Shown: positions 26,424 through 33,814 of the stretch, in pieces
Layout of the letters: each line of letters starts with the position of its first letter
Position numbering within the stretch: the first letter of the stretch is position 1
Assembly: GCF_014191495.1 (NCBI RefSeq)
Contig: NZ_JACHWR010000001.1
Span: 1,736,001-1,800,000, forward strand
Origin: Nocardioides soli
GTDB taxonomy: Bacteria; Actinomycetota; Actinomycetes; Propionibacteriales; Nocardioidaceae
Direction of reading: 5' to 3'
Length of the DNA: 64,000 bases
The notes under the pieces: model-generated
What the model saw: the letters and a program-made list of their open reading frames with translations, nothing else
Databases searched by the model: none
Told to the model about the DNA's origin: nothing
Position numbers and translations under genes: made by a program

Positions 26424-27503
26424 GTGACCGACGCTGCACGATCGGTCGTGCTGGACTATCTCCAGACGCGCGGCTGGCATCGAGAAGACTCCGGTCCCTC
26501 CGGTGATCTGTGGACTAGGGGCGAGGCCGTGACCGTGGTCCCGCGCAATCTTGAGGTCGGCACCTCGCCATGGACTCGGCTCGCTGTCGTTCTTGCACAG
26601 GCTGACAACGAGTCGGCTGACGACTTGCTCATCTCGTGGCGGAACAGATTGATGCACTCGCTTGAGGTGCGATCCTCGGCAACTCCGCGGACTCGGTCTC
26701 TCCCGGGTCGGGTGGAGTTGGAGACACACCTCGATGGGGTAACGGTGTCTGACCACCAGACAGGTGCTTACGACTTTGGGCGCTTCGTGATGCGTACTGC
26801 CGATTCGGTGAAGGAACTCGTTAAGGCGTCACTGGGCCTGCGGCATCACTCGCGAAACCTCCTGATTGCAGGCGGAGCGTTGGAAGGCTCTGTGCAGGTG
26901 ACGTTTCGCGAGCCCGACTGGTCAGACAGTGCCGCCCTCATTCCCGAGGCTCCTGAGACTGCTGAGGGACAGGCGCTCGTATACCTGGCTGGCGTGTTCA
27001 CGGCAGCCTCTGCGTCTGCCGACGAGCCAGATGCCGACGGATTGCGTTCGCACTTGGTGTCCCTCGATGCGCGAGCGCGCCAGGGCGTCGCGCGCGTCGC
27101 AGAGGCGCTATTGGATGGGGGTTGGGTGCTGACCGGAACAATCCGACGCGGGAGCGAGGAGGCAGCCGTTGAACTCGGTCCTCACGCTGCACACATCCTG
27201 AGTCTCGTGTCTCGTGAGGGATACGAAGAGGAGAAGACCGAGGCAGTTGCTGGAACGCTTGACGGCTGGGTCTGGTCTGCGTCGGAACTGACTCTAATCA
27301 CCGATGACAGAGGAACGATCCGGGTCTCCGTACCCATGGAACTGCAGGCAAATGTGGGAGAACTTCACGCGGAGGCACAGACGCGGGTAGCGACTCGACT
27401 ACGCGTGCTGACCCGTCTCGCAAGCGGAACCCGCGACACGGTTCGCACGACCTACTCCCTCGCGGCTATTGAGCGCGAGTCCCAGCCGACACTCACGGAC
27501 TGA
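26424..27503 (+). CDS. Unrecognised protein coupled to the DUF4365 gene
   Basis: A 359-residue protein of no family I recognise. It has no signal peptide and no membrane segment. The first 120 residues (GWHREDSGPSGDLWTRG, VTVVPRNLEV, DDLLISWRNRLMHSLEV) look like a compact alpha/beta domain. The middle is acidic and Ala-rich (180-215), and the C-terminal part has beta-rich repeats. It starts at a GTG that overlaps the DUF4365 stop (GTGA), so its translation depended on that gene and the IS21 insertion probably reduced it. Codon use is less GC-rich than the flanking chromosome, as expected of acquired DNA. It is a candidate partner in a two-gene system, possibly defensive; that is inference from context only. 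Confidence 0.8.
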   Translation: MTDAARSVVLDYLQTRGWHREDSGPSGDLWTRGEAVTVVPRNLEVGTSPWTRLAVVLAQADNESADDLLISWRNRLMHSLEVRSSATPRTRSLPGRVELETHLDGVTVSDHQTGAYDFGRFVMRTADSVKELVKASLGLRHHSRNLLIAGGALEGSVQVTFREPDWSDSAALIPEAPETAEGQALVYLAGVFTAASASADEPDADGLRSHLVSLDARARQGVARVAEALLDGGWVLTGTIRRGSEEAAVELGPHAAHILSLVSREGYEEEKTEAVAGTLDGWVWSASELTLITDDRGTIRVSVPMELQANVGELHAEAQTRVATRLRVLTRLASGTRDTVRTTYSLAAIERESQPTLTD

Positions 27504-27790
27504 CAACACACGCCCTTCGGTCGAAGCGGTCGAGCCCACCCCGATTGGCGCGGTGACTTTCCGGAGGCCGAGCCACTGCTCTTTGAGCTAATCACCCCCG
27601 TCGATCGGTCGACAGACGGGCGAAGGCGTCCACTCAGTGAGGTTCACGTCGCGAGCGCGCAGGCAACCCCCGCCCATTCTTCCCAGTGGCGACGACGGAA
27701 GCGCGAGAACCTTGACATCGAGATATGCTCGGGGCGAAGCGAGCCGCAGCGCGAACGGCGAGCGAGCCCCGACGTTTCCAGAAACGCGGA
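27504..27790. other. Intergenic stretch between the cargo gene and the XRE repressor
   Basis: The 287 bases lie between convergent genes. GTCGATCGGTCGAC (27599-27612) is a near-perfect inverted repeat and may be part of a terminator. Nothing else is supported. Confidence 0.4.
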
Positions 27791-28027
27791 TCAGTCAATG
27801 CCTGCAAGCAGTCGATCCGCCGAGATACCGAGCGCTTCAGCAATCGCGAAGAGCCGATCGACGGCAAGCGAGTGGTGACCGTTCTCGACATCGACATAGA
27901 ACGACCGGTCAAGGCCAGCGTCTAGCGCCAATCGCTCCTGCGTGAGCCCGGCCGCGTGTCGTTCAGCCCGAAGGTTCTGTCCCAGTTCGCGCCGCCGTCG
28001 GGCGGTTCGTTCAGGCTCTTCGGTCAC
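27791..28027 (-). CDS. XRE-family helix-turn-helix repressor
   Basis: A 78-residue Cro/CI-type DNA-binding protein. The HTH runs from LGQNLRAERHAAGLTQERLALDAGL to FYVDVENGHHSLAVDRLFAIAEALG, with an arginine-rich N-terminus. The GTG start at 28027 lies only 9 bases from the first of two identical operator-like palindromes, so self-repression and control of the divergent small membrane-protein gene are likely. No toxin partner is adjacent. Confidence 0.9.
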   Translation of the reverse strand: MTEEPERTARRRRELGQNLRAERHAAGLTQERLALDAGLDRSFYVDVENGHHSLAVDRLFAIAEALGISADRLLAGID

Positions 28028-28036
28028 TTCCCGAAC

Positions 28037-28077
28037 GTAGGAACAGTCCTACGCCTAGTCTGTAGGACTGTTCCTAC
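28037..28077. promoter_or_regulatory. Twin operators for the XRE repressor
   Basis: GTAGGAACAGTCCTAC at 28037-28052 and its reverse complement GTAGGACTGTTCCTAC at 28062-28077. Each is itself an imperfect palindrome (GTAGGA/TCCTAC with a 4-base centre), and their centres are 25 bases apart. They fill the gap between the divergent XRE and small membrane-protein genes, where a repressor would cover both promoters. Confidence 0.8.
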
Positions 28078-28331
28078 AAGTTGACATCCCTCATCGAGGG
28101 TCGATCAGGAGTAACCGATGTCGTTCGACACCCCGCCCCCACCTCCCGCATCGTCGGGACCTCAGCCACTTGATGATGCGACGCGCCGTGCCTACCTAGC
28201 TCAGGCCGTGGCGAACCAGGTACGTCAGGGATCGCGAGTCGAAAGCCAGATGGACTTTCAGGCGGGGCTGATGAACGGATCTGTGACATCTGAGATCGCT
28301 TGACGAGTTGTCAGGCTGGAAGGATGTTGCT

Positions 28332-28640
28332 GTGCCCAAGCCCTACCCCCGCGAGTTCCGTGAGGACGTCGTCCGGGTCGCCCGTAATCGTGGTCCTGGG
28401 GTGACGCTGGCCCAGGTCGCGACCGACTTCGGAGTCCACGAGATGACGATCTCGAAGTGGCTTCGTCAGGCTGATGTCGAGGACGGCGTGAAGCCCGGCG
28501 TCACCACCGACGAGTCCCGCGAATTGCGTGAGTTGAAGCGTCGCAACCGGCTCCTGGAGCAGGAGAACGAGGTACTGCGTCGGGCTGCGGCTTACCTGTC
28601 GCAGGCCCAGCTACCGGGAAAAGGCTCTACCCGCTCGTGA
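28332..28640 (+). CDS. IS3-family OrfA
   Basis: A 102-residue DNA-binding subunit with an N-terminal helix-turn-helix (VTLAQVATDFGVHEMTISKWLRQ) and a leucine-zipper-like coiled coil (ELRELKRRNRLLEQENEVLRRA), as usual for OrfA. The GTG at 28332 is chosen for the AAGGA site upstream; 28308 is an alternative. It ends in a GTGA overlap with OrfB. A GGGAAAAGG string at 28617-28625 might serve as a frameshift site. Confidence 0.9.
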   Translation: MPKPYPREFREDVVRVARNRGPGVTLAQVATDFGVHEMTISKWLRQADVEDGVKPGVTTDESRELRELKRRNRLLEQENEVLRRAAAYLSQAQLPGKGSTRS

Positions 28641-29521
28641 GAGAGCTCGCCGCGGCCGGTGCCCCGCTCCGGGTACCGGTCGCGGTGGCGTGCCGGGTGC
28701 TCAAGCTCCACCGCCAGCACTACTACGCCTGGCTCGCCTGCCCGGTCACCGACAGCGAACTCGAGGAGGCCTACCTCGCGAACGCGATCTTCGACGCCCA
28801 CCGCGAGGACCCCGAGTTCGGCTACCGGCTGCTCTTCGACGAGATCACCGACGCTGGCCACCAGGTGTCCGAGCGGACGGTGTGGAAGATCTGCTCGAGC
28901 AACGAGTGGTGGTGCGTCTTCGGCAAGAAGCGCCGCGGGAAGAAGGACCTGCCCGGTGCGCCCGCCCACGACGACCTGGTTCGCCGCGAGTTCACCGCAC
29001 CCGGTCCGAACCAGCTCTGGCTCACCGACATCTCTGAGCACCCGACCGCGGTCGGGAAGCTCTACATCTGCGCGGTCAAGGACGTGTGGTCCAACCGGAT
29101 CGTGGGCTACTCCATCGACTCCCGGATGACCTCCCAGCTCGCGGTTGACGCACTCGAGTCCGCCGTCGCCAGGCGCACTGCTGGGGGTGGATCGGTGGCC
29201 GGCTGCAAGCTGCACTCAGACAGGGGCGGCCAGTTTCGGAGTCGGAAGCTGCAGCAGTCGTTGTGGCGCCACCAGATGCTCGGCTCCATGGGCCAGGTCG
29301 GCTCAGCCGGCGACAACGCGGCCATGGAGAGCTTCTTCAGCCTGCTCCAACACAACGTCCTCGACCGGCAGAAGTGGACCAACCGCGAGGAGCTCCGCAT
29401 CGCGATCGTGACCTGAATCGAGCGGACCTACCACCGCCGACGACGCCAAGCCCGACTCGGCCGATTGACCCCCATCGAGTACGAAGCCATCATGACCACG
29501 CTGGCCGAACAGGCCGCCTAA
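28637..29521 (+). pseudogene. IS3-family OrfB transposase with a premature stop
   Basis: The rve-type DDE integrase of the element. The catalytic residues are visible in LWLTDISEH, KLHSDRGGQF and NAAMESFFSLLQ. A TGA at 29414-29416 follows ELRIAIVT, where a tryptophan codon is expected (IVTW-IERTYH is the family pattern). The same frame then continues IERTYHRRRRQARLG... to the true stop at 29519. The product is therefore 259 instead of about 294 residues, missing the C-terminal helix after the last acidic residue. Whether it retains activity is unknown. Confidence 0.88.
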
Positions 29522-29713
29522 CCGACTGTCACAGATCGGTGCAGCAGCCCCGGCTGTGCTAGTGGATGGCAAGCCGGTCAACCACGTTCTCCACCTGATC
29601 CTGACCCTCGTCACCTGCTTCGCATGGGCGATCGTCTGGCTGATCTTGGTCGGAGTTGGCGGAGAGAAGCGCTACAGCCTCAGCGTGGACGCCTACGGAA
29701 ACGTTCTCCGGTC

Positions 29714-30292
29714 GTGACGGATCCAGCGCAGGAGGGCCAGTGGCCCATTGGAAGTGTGGCGAACGATCATCTCCGCACGTCGGACGGATGGATTCAACTC
29801 GCACGGAAGTCGCGCGCTGACGGCCCGCCTTGGTCGCCGGGCGACGTCGTGGACGGACACGTCATGACCGAGACAGGCACGTGGGTCAGCACCGACGCCA
29901 CGCACCCGGAGGCCGCCGGTCCGCCACTCCATCCCCTTGCCGCCCCTCCGGCCACCCTGCAGCAACGCTGGCAGCGTCTTTCGCTCGCGGCCAAGATGGA
30001 GCGCCTCGGATGGGCGCAGGTGACCAACGGCCTGTGGGCTCGGTGGGACAGCCCGGACGGCGAAGGCAACATCATGGGCGTTACGTGGAAGATGCGAGTG
30101 GTCAGTCCGGAGGGTTGTCCCAACGGCGTCTACGTTGAGGCGAATGTTCTGGACACATCGGGCACGGTGGTCGGCTTCACCAACGCAATGCTGCCCTCGC
30201 TGGGCGCGAACTCGCAGGCTCTGATGGAACTCTCCACGGCGACAGGCGAGCAGCGAGTCTCCTTGGAACCGACCAAGGCGTCCTGCTACTGA
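29714..30292 (+). CDS. Unrecognised element protein
   Basis: A 192-residue soluble protein without a signal peptide or a family I can name. The N-terminal third contains GSVANDHLRTSDGWIQLARK and WSPGDVVDGHV; the middle is proline-rich; and the C-terminal 70 residues (MRVVSPEGCPNGVYVEANVLDTSG onward) alternate like a beta-sandwich, loosely similar to FxLYD-type domains. Two cysteines near the end (CPNG, ASCY) could pair. Its GTG overlaps the stop of the IS3-split gene (GTGA), so the two formed a transcription unit under the XRE operators. The last 7 bases overlap tail-to-tail with the primase gene. Confidence 0.75.
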   Translation: MTDPAQEGQWPIGSVANDHLRTSDGWIQLARKSRADGPPWSPGDVVDGHVMTETGTWVSTDATHPEAAGPPLHPLAAPPATLQQRWQRLSLAAKMERLGWAQVTNGLWARWDSPDGEGNIMGVTWKMRVVSPEGCPNGVYVEANVLDTSGTVVGFTNAMLPSLGANSQALMELSTATGEQRVSLEPTKASCY

Positions 30293-32328
30293 ATGGACGA
30301 CTCCTCGGGGAACATCTCGTCCGGAGTCTTCGGGAGTGCGTAGCGCTTCGCGTGCGACCGGCCCGGGTCTCTGGTCTCCACAACCTCGCCCGAAGCCACC
30401 AACGCGGCTAGAACTGATCTGGCATTGTTCTTGTCGAGCCCAGTCACGTTCGCGATCAGGTCCTGTCGGCTCGTCGTTCCGTTGTCGGTTAGGTAGTCAA
30501 CAACGGCGTGACGCTTGACGATCACGAGTCCGGCGGCCTTGGTCGTGTAGGTCTGACGGCCAGTGGCGGCGTCGAGCAGAAGCGCCCCCTTGTCGATGGA
30601 CACGCCACGCCCGAGTGCGGAGAACTGACGCGCGGACCGTGCGTCAGTCGGGTCATCCATCGCAGAGAACCACAGAGCGTCGGCGGTACCTTCCAACGAC
30701 GAATCGCCTCGGGCGCGAACCCTTCCGCCTTCCAATCCGTGCCCCGCGTGGTGGGAGACGTGGACGTGACGAATGCCCGCCTCGTGGGCGCACGCCTTGA
30801 TGGCATTGAACAGTTCTCCGGTCTGCCTCCACTCGTCCAGACCGAAGGCGTCAACCAGTGGCTTGAGCGGGTCCACGATCAGCACTGTGATGCCATTGTC
30901 GGCAAGTGCCGCCGCCCATCGCGCCCGGCCCTGGTCGGTCATCACGTCGAACGCCCGGGCGTTGCCATTCAGTGAGACCGGCAGCACCGCTCCGAGGTCT
31001 GCGATGCCCTGACATTCCAGCAGATCAGCCAACGCGTTCTCTGGGTCTTCGAGGTTGACCAGGGCGACCCGCTCACCTCCCGCGCAGTCGAACACCCCGA
31101 GGAAAGGCTCCCCGTCCACGAGCGAGCGCGTGAGGTTCAGCGTCAGCGCGGTCTTGCCGGTCTTCCGTTGCGCGACGTGAAGCGTTGTCCCGTCGTAAGG
31201 CCACACCCCGTCGATCAGAAACTTGGGCGCGATCCGGGGGCGGGCCAGCACGTTGTCGAGCGTGAGCAATGTTGGCATCGGAGCTGCGTTGGCGGCGTAC
31301 CGCTCCTGACGCACGCGATCGCCAGCGGCCTCGCGGACAGCAATCCTCCGGACCTCCCGCGCGACCTCACGGTCGAACTTTGCGGCCTCGACATGGGAGC
31401 CGCATTCAGGGGCGTCCGTCTCAGAGCCCTCATCGTGTTCCGGCTCCACGTCGAACCACACAATCGGCCCGTCCGGCCGGGCAGCCTCGGCGGCCGAGCG
31501 CAGAGTTTTCCTCGCCTCATCCTCCGACAGTCCGCACGCATCGGCAGCCGCCAGCAAGACGGCCTCGGCCTCCGTAGGCTCAATCAGTCCGCCCTTGACC
31601 TCTGCGGCGACGAAGAACGCCTGCCTGTTGAGGGTGTCGTTGCGGGTGCCTTCCTGTGCGGCTTCGATATCGGCGCGCGCCTCGTCCAGCGTCACCCGGC
31701 CACGGGGCATGGTCTCGGCGGCGTACGACGTTCCGGCAGCCGCGCCTCCGTCGCCACCGGCACCGGCACTGCTGCCCCCGACCTCATCTCCGGTGCTCGG
31801 CCGCGTGCCGAACCTGTCCACGAACCACTCGGGGAGTGGAACCGGCTCGCGCCCGTCCTCCTCGGCATAGACGGCACCCGACGCATGCAACGAACCGGGG
31901 CCGACGACGTAGCCGCCTACGCCCCGGATATCGACCTCGGCACCCTCTGCCTTCACATGGTTGCGAATCTCGCAGCCACCGGTCGGGGCAAGGTAGTAGA
32001 AGTGCCTTCCCCGGCCAGTGGTCACGGTGTAGGTGGGCGGCATCGGGTCCCACCCGTTCGCCTCGCACAGCGCAGCCAGAGCCGCAGCGGCATCCTCGTC
32101 AAGCACAACCAGCCTCGCGCGGGCGCAGTCGATCCCGTAGCCGGTCACACGATGCTTGTCCTGCCAGACGGCGAACAGTTCCTCAGCACGCGCGAACGGA
32201 ACGGTCCACTCGCGCCACTTCACCAAGGGCAACTTGTTCTCCCGTGTCTTAGGATCGCGCCCGACCGGGAACACGAACCACCCGCGCGCGTGTGCCTGCG
32301 CCGCTCCGGCGGCAAGCCCGGCGCTCAC
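30286..32328 (-). CDS. Primase-polymerase / RecA-like helicase replication protein (RepPP-like)
   Basis: A 680-residue protein with two enzymatic parts. Residues 10-175 are a bifunctional DNA primase/polymerase domain: DxD in VVLDEDA (D77, D79), GRGRHFYY with H109, and EVDIRGVGGYVVGPGS. A low-complexity Gly/Ala linker follows (182-205). Residues about 350-600 are a RepA/DnaB-like ATPase with Walker A AQRKTGKT (386-393), LVNLEDPEN and the Walker B-like VLIVDPLKPL. A winged-helix region ends the protein. Such proteins start replication of actinomycete integrative elements after excision. The GTG at 32328 overlaps the previous gene's stop (GTGA). Confidence 0.9.
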   Translation of the reverse strand: MSAGLAAGAAQAHARGWFVFPVGRDPKTRENKLPLVKWREWTVPFARAEELFAVWQDKHRVTGYGIDCARARLVVLDEDAAAALAALCEANGWDPMPPTYTVTTGRGRHFYYLAPTGGCEIRNHVKAEGAEVDIRGVGGYVVGPGSLHASGAVYAEEDGREPVPLPEWFVDRFGTRPSTGDEVGGSSAGAGGDGGAAAGTSYAAETMPRGRVTLDEARADIEAAQEGTRNDTLNRQAFFVAAEVKGGLIEPTEAEAVLLAAADACGLSEDEARKTLRSAAEAARPDGPIVWFDVEPEHDEGSETDAPECGSHVEAAKFDREVAREVRRIAVREAAGDRVRQERYAANAAPMPTLLTLDNVLARPRIAPKFLIDGVWPYDGTTLHVAQRKTGKTALTLNLTRSLVDGEPFLGVFDCAGGERVALVNLEDPENALADLLECQGIADLGAVLPVSLNGNARAFDVMTDQGRARWAAALADNGITVLIVDPLKPLVDAFGLDEWRQTGELFNAIKACAHEAGIRHVHVSHHAGHGLEGGRVRARGDSSLEGTADALWFSAMDDPTDARSARQFSALGRGVSIDKGALLLDAATGRQTYTTKAAGLVIVKRHAVVDYLTDNGTTSRQDLIANVTGLDKNNARSVLAALVASGEVVETRDPGRSHAKRYALPKTPDEMFPEESSIQ

Positions 32329-32660
32329 CGATCACCGCCATTCACAAAGCGCTCGAATGACTCGGTCATCTCGTCGTACTGGGCGCTTGTCTCTAGAGAC
32401 TCGATATAGGCGTCGCGCACGCCCTCAGTCGTGTTCACCCACGTTTCTCGGTGCAGATCCTCGACCAGCGCCAACAGCATGTCGCGGTGATCCAGCGACA
32501 GCGGCTGATCCGGTGAGAACGTGTCTCGCAAGTGGTCGGCAACCTGCGCGATTCGCAGGTCGGCCTCCTGCACGGTCGTGTTAAGACCACGCCGGTGCGC
32601 CACCCGAAGACGGCCGGTGGCAGTCTGGACGGACAGGATGAATCGGGTCGCGTTGGTCAT
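32325..32660 (-). CDS. Small unrecognised protein upstream of the primase
   Basis: A 111-residue helical, acidic protein (DLRIAQVADHLRDTF, RDMLLALVEDLHRETW) with no family I recognise. The ATG at 32660 has GGAG 7-10 bases upstream; an ATG at 32672 is also in frame. It is coupled to the primase gene by a GTGA overlap and probably belongs to the same replication operon. Confidence 0.75.
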   Translation of the reverse strand: MTNATRFILSVQTATGRLRVAHRRGLNTTVQEADLRIAQVADHLRDTFSPDQPLSLDHRDMLLALVEDLHRETWVNTTEGVRDAYIESLETSAQYDEMTESFERFVNGGDR

Positions 32661-32978
32661 TGGTCGCTCCATCTGTAACGGAGCGGCGCGGGCAGCAGAG
32701 GCCCGCGCGGAGCAGCGACCAAACCGGACGCGCAGGCTTCTCTATCTGCCTGCGCCGCCCCGGCTCTTGGTGGTCGTGCTCTTGCCGGATCGGTCGCTGC
32801 TGAGCCGATTAGAGCATGTGGATGCCGTGTCACAGCAAGCCCCAATTGGCGATAGTCGGTGTCCCTCACTGTCCGATTCGGCTTCCGGGATCACGGACAG
32901 CGGCTTGGCTGTCGCTGTCCTCCCGCCTAATGGCGGGACAGCCGACAGCGGACGGGAGGACTCTGCTCGTGAACGTCG
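32661..32978. other. Hairpin-rich region between the replication operon and the excisionase gene
   Basis: I see no gene in this 318-base stretch. The right half is packed with GACAGC/GCTGTC motifs. The segment 32908-32949 folds into a long imperfect hairpin (GCTGTCGCTGTCC ... GGGACAGCCGACAGC) around CCCGCCTAATGGCGGG. Its position beside the replication genes makes it a candidate origin or nick site. Confidence 0.45.
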
Positions 32979-33167
32979 TCACTGGTCTGTCTCGCTTCCC
33001 GAGAGGAGGCGGGCAATCTCGTCCGATGGCACGACGCGACGCCTGCCGAACCGGACCGTCCGAACATCCCCGCGCCTCACCAAGTCGAACATCAGCGAGC
33101 GCCCGATCCCAAGCCGCTGCGCGGCTTCCTCAATGCGATAGCCGTATGGCTGCTCTGTCTTCTCCAT
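32979..33167 (-). CDS. xis: Excisionase-type helix-turn-helix protein
   Basis: A 62-residue MerR/HTH_17-type protein: YRIEEAAQRLGIGRSLMFDLVRRGDVRTVRFGRRRVVPSDEI. This is the standard small excisionase of tyrosine-integrase elements, which bends attachment DNA and favours excision. It is divergent from the gene that precedes the integrase; a palindrome lies between them. Confidence 0.9.
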   Translation of the reverse strand: MEKTEQPYGYRIEEAAQRLGIGRSLMFDLVRRGDVRTVRFGRRRVVPSDEIARLLSGSETDQ

Positions 33168-33208
33168 GTCACCAGCATGCAGGCTTGTGCGCCAAAGTTC
33201 TAGGAGGT

Positions 33209-33222
33209 ATGTTTGTAAACAT
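33209..33222. promoter_or_regulatory. ATGTTT-gt-AAACAT palindrome between xis and the pre-integrase gene
   Basis: A perfect 6+2+6 inverted repeat directly after AGGAGG (33202-33207). It covers the start region of the plus-strand gene and is a possible operator that would block translation or transcription start there. Confidence 0.4.
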
Positions 33223-33814
33223 GAGACGGCGAGAGCGAAACTGGACCCTCGGCCCCTTCACCATGTGGCGTCACGACTTCGGGGATCATCTCGGCGGACC
33301 CGCGCCCAGGAACTACTCCGGCCCTAAGCGCAAGATCGACGGCGCAACGATCACGGATGAGACCAGCGGCCTTATTTATCAGGCCATGATCGAACGCGCG
33401 GACGGCAGGGCTCGCCTCATTGGCATCACAATCCTGACCACCCGGCCCGAACAGCGCATCGACCAAGACACGATCCGCCGCGTGCCCGTCCAACGTATCG
33501 CCGAACAGGCGTCCCTCCACCTCGCGGAGCAGGAAGCGGCAGGCATGCCCGTTTTCGCCTCCGGACCTCATCTCCCCAAGCACGACGGCCCAACCCTCGA
33601 AGAGGTCGCTCAGGACCACAAGGACGGGCTCAACCGAGCAGCCATCGCGGCCAAGCGGCACACGTCCGTATACACCATCGACAAGCGGCTCAGAGAGGCC
33701 CGCGACCGGGGCCTCATCGGTCCTCCAACGACCGGCAGGCCGCGCGCTCCCAAGACCTCCGGCAGCAGCCCGGACGAACCCAGCACCACCAAGAGGAGGC
33801 GAGACAGGAAGTGA
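33221..33814 (+). CDS. Unrecognised protein upstream of and coupled to the integrase
   Basis: A 197-residue basic protein. The N-terminal part (LGPFTMWRHDFGDHLGGP, MIERADGRARLIGITI) is not a domain I know. The C-terminal third has a helix-turn-helix-like segment (GLNRAAIAAKRHTSVYTIDKRLREARDRGLIG) resembling a winged or sigma-like DNA-binding fold, followed by a lysine/arginine-rich tail. The start is ambiguous: ATG 33221 (AGGAGG 13 bases away) or ATG 33209 (too close to it). The stop overlaps the integrase GTG (GTGA). It may be a DNA-binding regulator of the integration module; this is inference. Confidence 0.72.
   Translation: MRRRERNWTLGPFTMWRHDFGDHLGGPAPRNYSGPKRKIDGATITDETSGLIYQAMIERADGRARLIGITILTTRPEQRIDQDTIRRVPVQRIAEQASLHLAEQEAAGMPVFASGPHLPKHDGPTLEEVAQDHKDGLNRAAIAAKRHTSVYTIDKRLREARDRGLIGPPTTGRPRAPKTSGSSPDEPSTTKRRRDRK

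Larger units (their letters stand above)
23248..26427 (+). pseudogene. DUF4365-domain gene split by the IS21-family element
   Basis: The gene starts at the ATG 23248 and is broken after 23347; it resumes at 26006 and stops at 26427. Deleting the insertion and one copy of the CGGTT target duplication restores one open frame of 173 residues. The rebuilt junction reads AICAQAGYLFAPTP, and the frame then carries HSLDGQVV and VSVQVKCT: the D...Q-x-K pattern of the PD-(D/E)XK-like DUF4365 fold. DUF4365 proteins are often in phage-defence or mobile settings. The stop overlaps the start of the next gene by 4 bases (GTGA), so the two formed an operon. As it stands the gene makes at most a 33-residue fragment plus IS sequence. 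Confidence 0.9.
28264..29551. mobile_element. IS3-family insertion sequence (1288 bp)
   Basis: The terminal inverted repeats of about 25 bases (28264-28288 and 29527-29551) share GGGGCTG and GATCTGTGACA and differ at three positions. GGC on each side (28261-28263 and 29552-29554) is a 3-base target duplication. Inside are two overlapping transposase genes. The catalytic gene has an in-frame stop, so this copy may be unable to move by itself. Confidence 0.93.
28118..29717 (+). pseudogene. Small single-helix membrane protein gene split by the IS3-family element
   Basis: The ATG at 28118 has AGGAG 5-9 bases upstream. The frame is broken after 28263 and resumes at 29555. Removing the IS and one GGC target duplication restores 102 residues. 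The product has a proline-rich start (PPPPPASSG), a helical DATRRAYLAQAVANQ segment, a VESQMDFQAVLVDG junction, one membrane segment (LHLILTLVTCFAWAIVWLIL), and a GGEKRYSLSVDAYGNV tail. Proteins of this shape recur in actinobacterial phages and mobile elements, but their function is unknown to me. The stop overlaps the next gene by 4 bases (GTGA). At present only a 61-residue chimeric peptide (to 28303) could be made. Confidence 0.88.

Noticed and set aside
25903..26427. 174-residue gene beginning inside the IS21 right end
   Set aside because: Its first 35 residues are translated IS terminal repeats; the true start of the gene is at 23248 on the other side of the insertion.
27637..27945. 102-residue plus-strand open frame
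   Set aside because: It overlaps the XRE gene on the opposite strand, has no ribosome site and has low-complexity composition.
27791..28027. XRE protein as antitoxin of a toxin-antitoxin pair
   Set aside because: No toxin-like gene adjoins it on the same strand, and the twin operators fit a phage-type repressor better.
28118..28303. Intact 61-residue gene
   Set aside because: Its last 13 residues are IS3 sequence; it is the 5' part of the split membrane-protein gene.
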